A stretch of 6,441 bases of DNA from Candidatus Krumholzibacteriia bacterium (GTDB taxonomy: Bacteria > Krumholzibacteriota > Krumholzibacteriia > LZORAL124-64-63). The DNA lies in the NCBI GenBank assembly GCA_027056825.1, contig JALUJS010000443.1, positions 2,014 to 8,454 on the forward strand, read 5' to 3'. Positions 5,032 through 6,441 of the stretch are shown here, piece after piece (position 1 is the first letter of the stretch; each line of letters begins with the position of its first letter). Position numbers and translations under genes: made by a program. Below the pieces are notes generated by a model. The model was not told the origin of the DNA and ran no database searches. It saw only the letters and a program-made list of their open reading frames with translations.

Positions 5032-6441
5032 ATGGAACGAATCCTGGCTTCCCTGCGCAGCTACAGGAACGCCCTGCTGTCGGTCAGCGGGGCGGTCTTT
5101 CTCAATTTCCCCCTGTTGCTGGCGGTGTTCTGGCGCAACCAGGCCGGAGCCGCCATGGGTCCGGTGCAGGCGGTCTACCTCGCCGGCGTAACCCTCGGCT
5201 ACTATCTCCTGCCGATGCTGCTGGTTTTGACGGTGGTCGCCGGCACCGCGCTCTTCGCGCGGCACTGCGGCCGGATCCTGCCGGCCGTCCTGCTGGGCGT
5301 GTTCATGTTCTACATGGTCCTGGACAGCATCGTGTTCGGGATCTACAAGTTCCACATCGATTTCTTCTGGATCGATTTCACCCTGCACAACGCCGCCGGC
5401 ATGGGGATCTCCCCCGGCATGATGCTGACCGCCGCGGCGGTTCTGGCCGCCGTTCTCGCGGTGGAGTTCGGCCTGATCAGGTTCGCCCCGCGTCTGCTCC
5501 GACGCGCCCGCACGGTCTGGGCCCTGGTCGCCGTCTCGGTGCTCCTGTTCGCCGTCAGCCAGGTGATGCACATCGTCGCCTACGAGAAGGACGACGCCCG
5601 CATCACCGCCCTGACCCCGGGACTGCCCTTCTACCTCCCGTTCACCTCGCACAAGCACGCGGTGCGCTACGGGGACAAGCTGCCGCTGTTCACCGCTGCC
5701 CCGGAAAAGGGGAACGCGGGCTCACACGGGGCCTTCCGCTATCCCCTGCGACCGCTGGACCTGGCGCCCATGGCGCAGGACTCGCTGCCGGACATCCTGC
5801 TGCTGGTCCTGGAGAGCTGGCGCTTCGACGAGATGAACGCGCGCGTCTCGCCCCGCGTGGCCGCCCTGGGCCGCGAGGGGATCGTCCTGCGCAACCACTT
5901 CAGCTCGGGCAACTCCACCGTGGCGGGAATCTTCGGGATGTTCTACGGGATCCAGCCCACCTACTGGGACGAGGTCAAGGCCCACAGCGAGGCCATCCAC
6001 AACCCCGCGCTCATCGACGCCCTGCAGGAACGCGACTATGCCTTCGGCGTTTTCGCCCGCTCCAAGTTCAAGCGCCACAAGATCAAGGACACGGTGTTCG
6101 AGGACATCACCGTGCACGAGGACTTCGCGGGCCGGACCTTCGCCGAGCAGGACGAGGACCTGACCGACCAGCTGCTGGCCTTCATCGACGCCCAGACTGC
6201 TGCCGGCCGGCCCTGGTTCTCCATGGCCTTCTTCAAGGCCTCGCACTTCGACTACTCCAGCGATCCGGACCACAGGCCGTTCCAGCCCGCGAAGAAGCTG
6301 AACATGGCGGTGGCCGACCGCATCACGGACATGACGCCGTACCTGAACCGCTACCGCAACGCCGTGTACTGGGACGACATCCAGATCGGTCGTATCCTGG
6401 ACGCTCTGGAGTCCCGAGGCCGCCTGGACGATACCATCGTC
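5032..6441 (+). CDS. YejM/PbgA-like inner-membrane protein with alkaline-phosphatase-superfamily (sulfatase-like) domain, 3' end cut
   Basis: The 470 visible codons have no stop; E. coli YejM is 586 residues, so roughly the last fifth is missing. The N-terminus holds about five membrane helices (14-34, 48-76, 83-105, 128-150, 162-182), matching the DUF3413 membrane part of YejM. A linker leads to a periplasmic hydrolase-fold domain from about 253: ILLLVLESWRFDEM (255-268) with Glu261 at the first metal-ligand position, then FSSGNSTVAGIFGMFYG (290-306) with Thr296 at the nucleophile position, then TYW (310-312) and ASHFDYSS (403-410). These blocks resemble YejM more than lipoteichoic acid synthase. 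E. coli YejM senses periplasmic-leaflet lipopolysaccharide and controls LpxC turnover through LapB; whether that applies here is unknown. The window ends at DDTIV, just before the expected Asp-His-Gly metal motif. The ATG at 5032 has no clear ribosome-binding site, suggesting coupling to the FKBP gene. A phosphoethanolamine or phosphoglycerol transferase role is an alternative. Confidence 0.85.
   Translation, partial: MERILASLRSYRNALLSVSGAVFLNFPLLLAVFWRNQAGAAMGPVQAVYLAGVTLGYYLLPMLLVLTVVAGTALFARHCGRILPAVLLGVFMFYMVLDSIVFGIYKFHIDFFWIDFTLHNAAGMGISPGMMLTAAAVLAAVLAVEFGLIRFAPRLLRRARTVWALVAVSVLLFAVSQVMHIVAYEKDDARITALTPGLPFYLPFTSHKHAVRYGDKLPLFTAAPEKGNAGSHGAFRYPLRPLDLAPMAQDSLPDILLLVLESWRFDEMNARVSPRVAALGREGIVLRNHFSSGNSTVAGIFGMFYGIQPTYWDEVKAHSEAIHNPALIDALQERDYAFGVFARSKFKRHKIKDTVFEDITVHEDFAGRTFAEQDEDLTDQLLAFIDAQTAAGRPWFSMAFFKASHFDYSSDPDHRPFQPAKKLNMAVADRITDMTPYLNRYRNAVYWDDIQIGRILDALESRGRLDDTIV

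Noticed and set aside
4407..5658. Minus-strand frames of 208 and 219 codons opposite the FKBP and YejM-like genes
   Set aside because: Antisense shadows; the 219-codon one is a Gln/Glu/Asp/Arg/Gly-rich string from the complement of Leu/Val/Ala-rich membrane coding sequence.
1..6441. CRISPR array, tRNA, rRNA, insertion sequence or phage elements
   Set aside because: No regularly spaced repeats, transposase-like frames, terminal inverted repeats or cloverleaf-like segments were found on reading either strand.

Overview
The window is high-GC bacterial DNA with strong G/C bias at third codon positions. That bias is why long but meaningless frames stay open opposite the real genes. The two secreted proteins carry exported, multidomain architecture: a 'PNGGE' Ig-like module in one, and a C-terminal 'NPFNPST' to 'GVYFARL' tail of the FlgD-Ig / type IX sorting type in the other. 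This architecture is typical of the Fibrobacteres-Chlorobi-Bacteroidetes (FCB) superphylum and related high-GC candidate phyla (Krumholzibacteriota, Eisenbacteria, Latescibacterota). This placement is inferred from protein style; the window contains no rRNA or other taxonomic marker.

Layout. Positions 1-1761 (minus) encode a subtilisin-family S8 protease whose C-terminus runs off the left edge. Positions 1762-2101 are a 340-bp divergent intergenic region that is AT-rich in its right half. It holds a promoter pair pointing outwards, a long structured leader for the protease, and a short leader for the next gene. Positions 2102-4414 (plus) encode an M14 zinc carboxypeptidase followed by a transthyretin-like domain, a jelly-roll domain and the sorting tail. 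Positions 4415-4586 are packed with inverted repeats, including a 9-bp perfect stem. Positions 4587-5006 (plus) encode a SlyD-like FKBP peptidyl-prolyl isomerase. Positions 5032-6441 (plus) encode the first 470 residues of a YejM/PbgA-like membrane protein with an alkaline-phosphatase-superfamily domain, cut by the right edge.

How the genes may work together. The divergent S8 endopeptidase and M14 exopeptidase are both exported and share one regulatory region. This suggests a coordinated extracellular protein-degradation pair: the subtilase cuts internally and the carboxypeptidase, predicted to prefer C-terminal Lys/Arg, trims the ends. The FKBP and YejM-like genes are 25 nt apart in the same direction and may be co-transcribed. 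They look like housekeeping or envelope functions separate from the protease pair.

I found no convincing undescribed defence or mobile system. The most unusual signals are the structured protease leader with an unused ribosome-binding-site match, the animal-type substrate-pocket residues of the carboxypeptidase, the YejM-like protein in an apparently non-gammaproteobacterial setting, and the palindrome cluster upstream of the FKBP gene.
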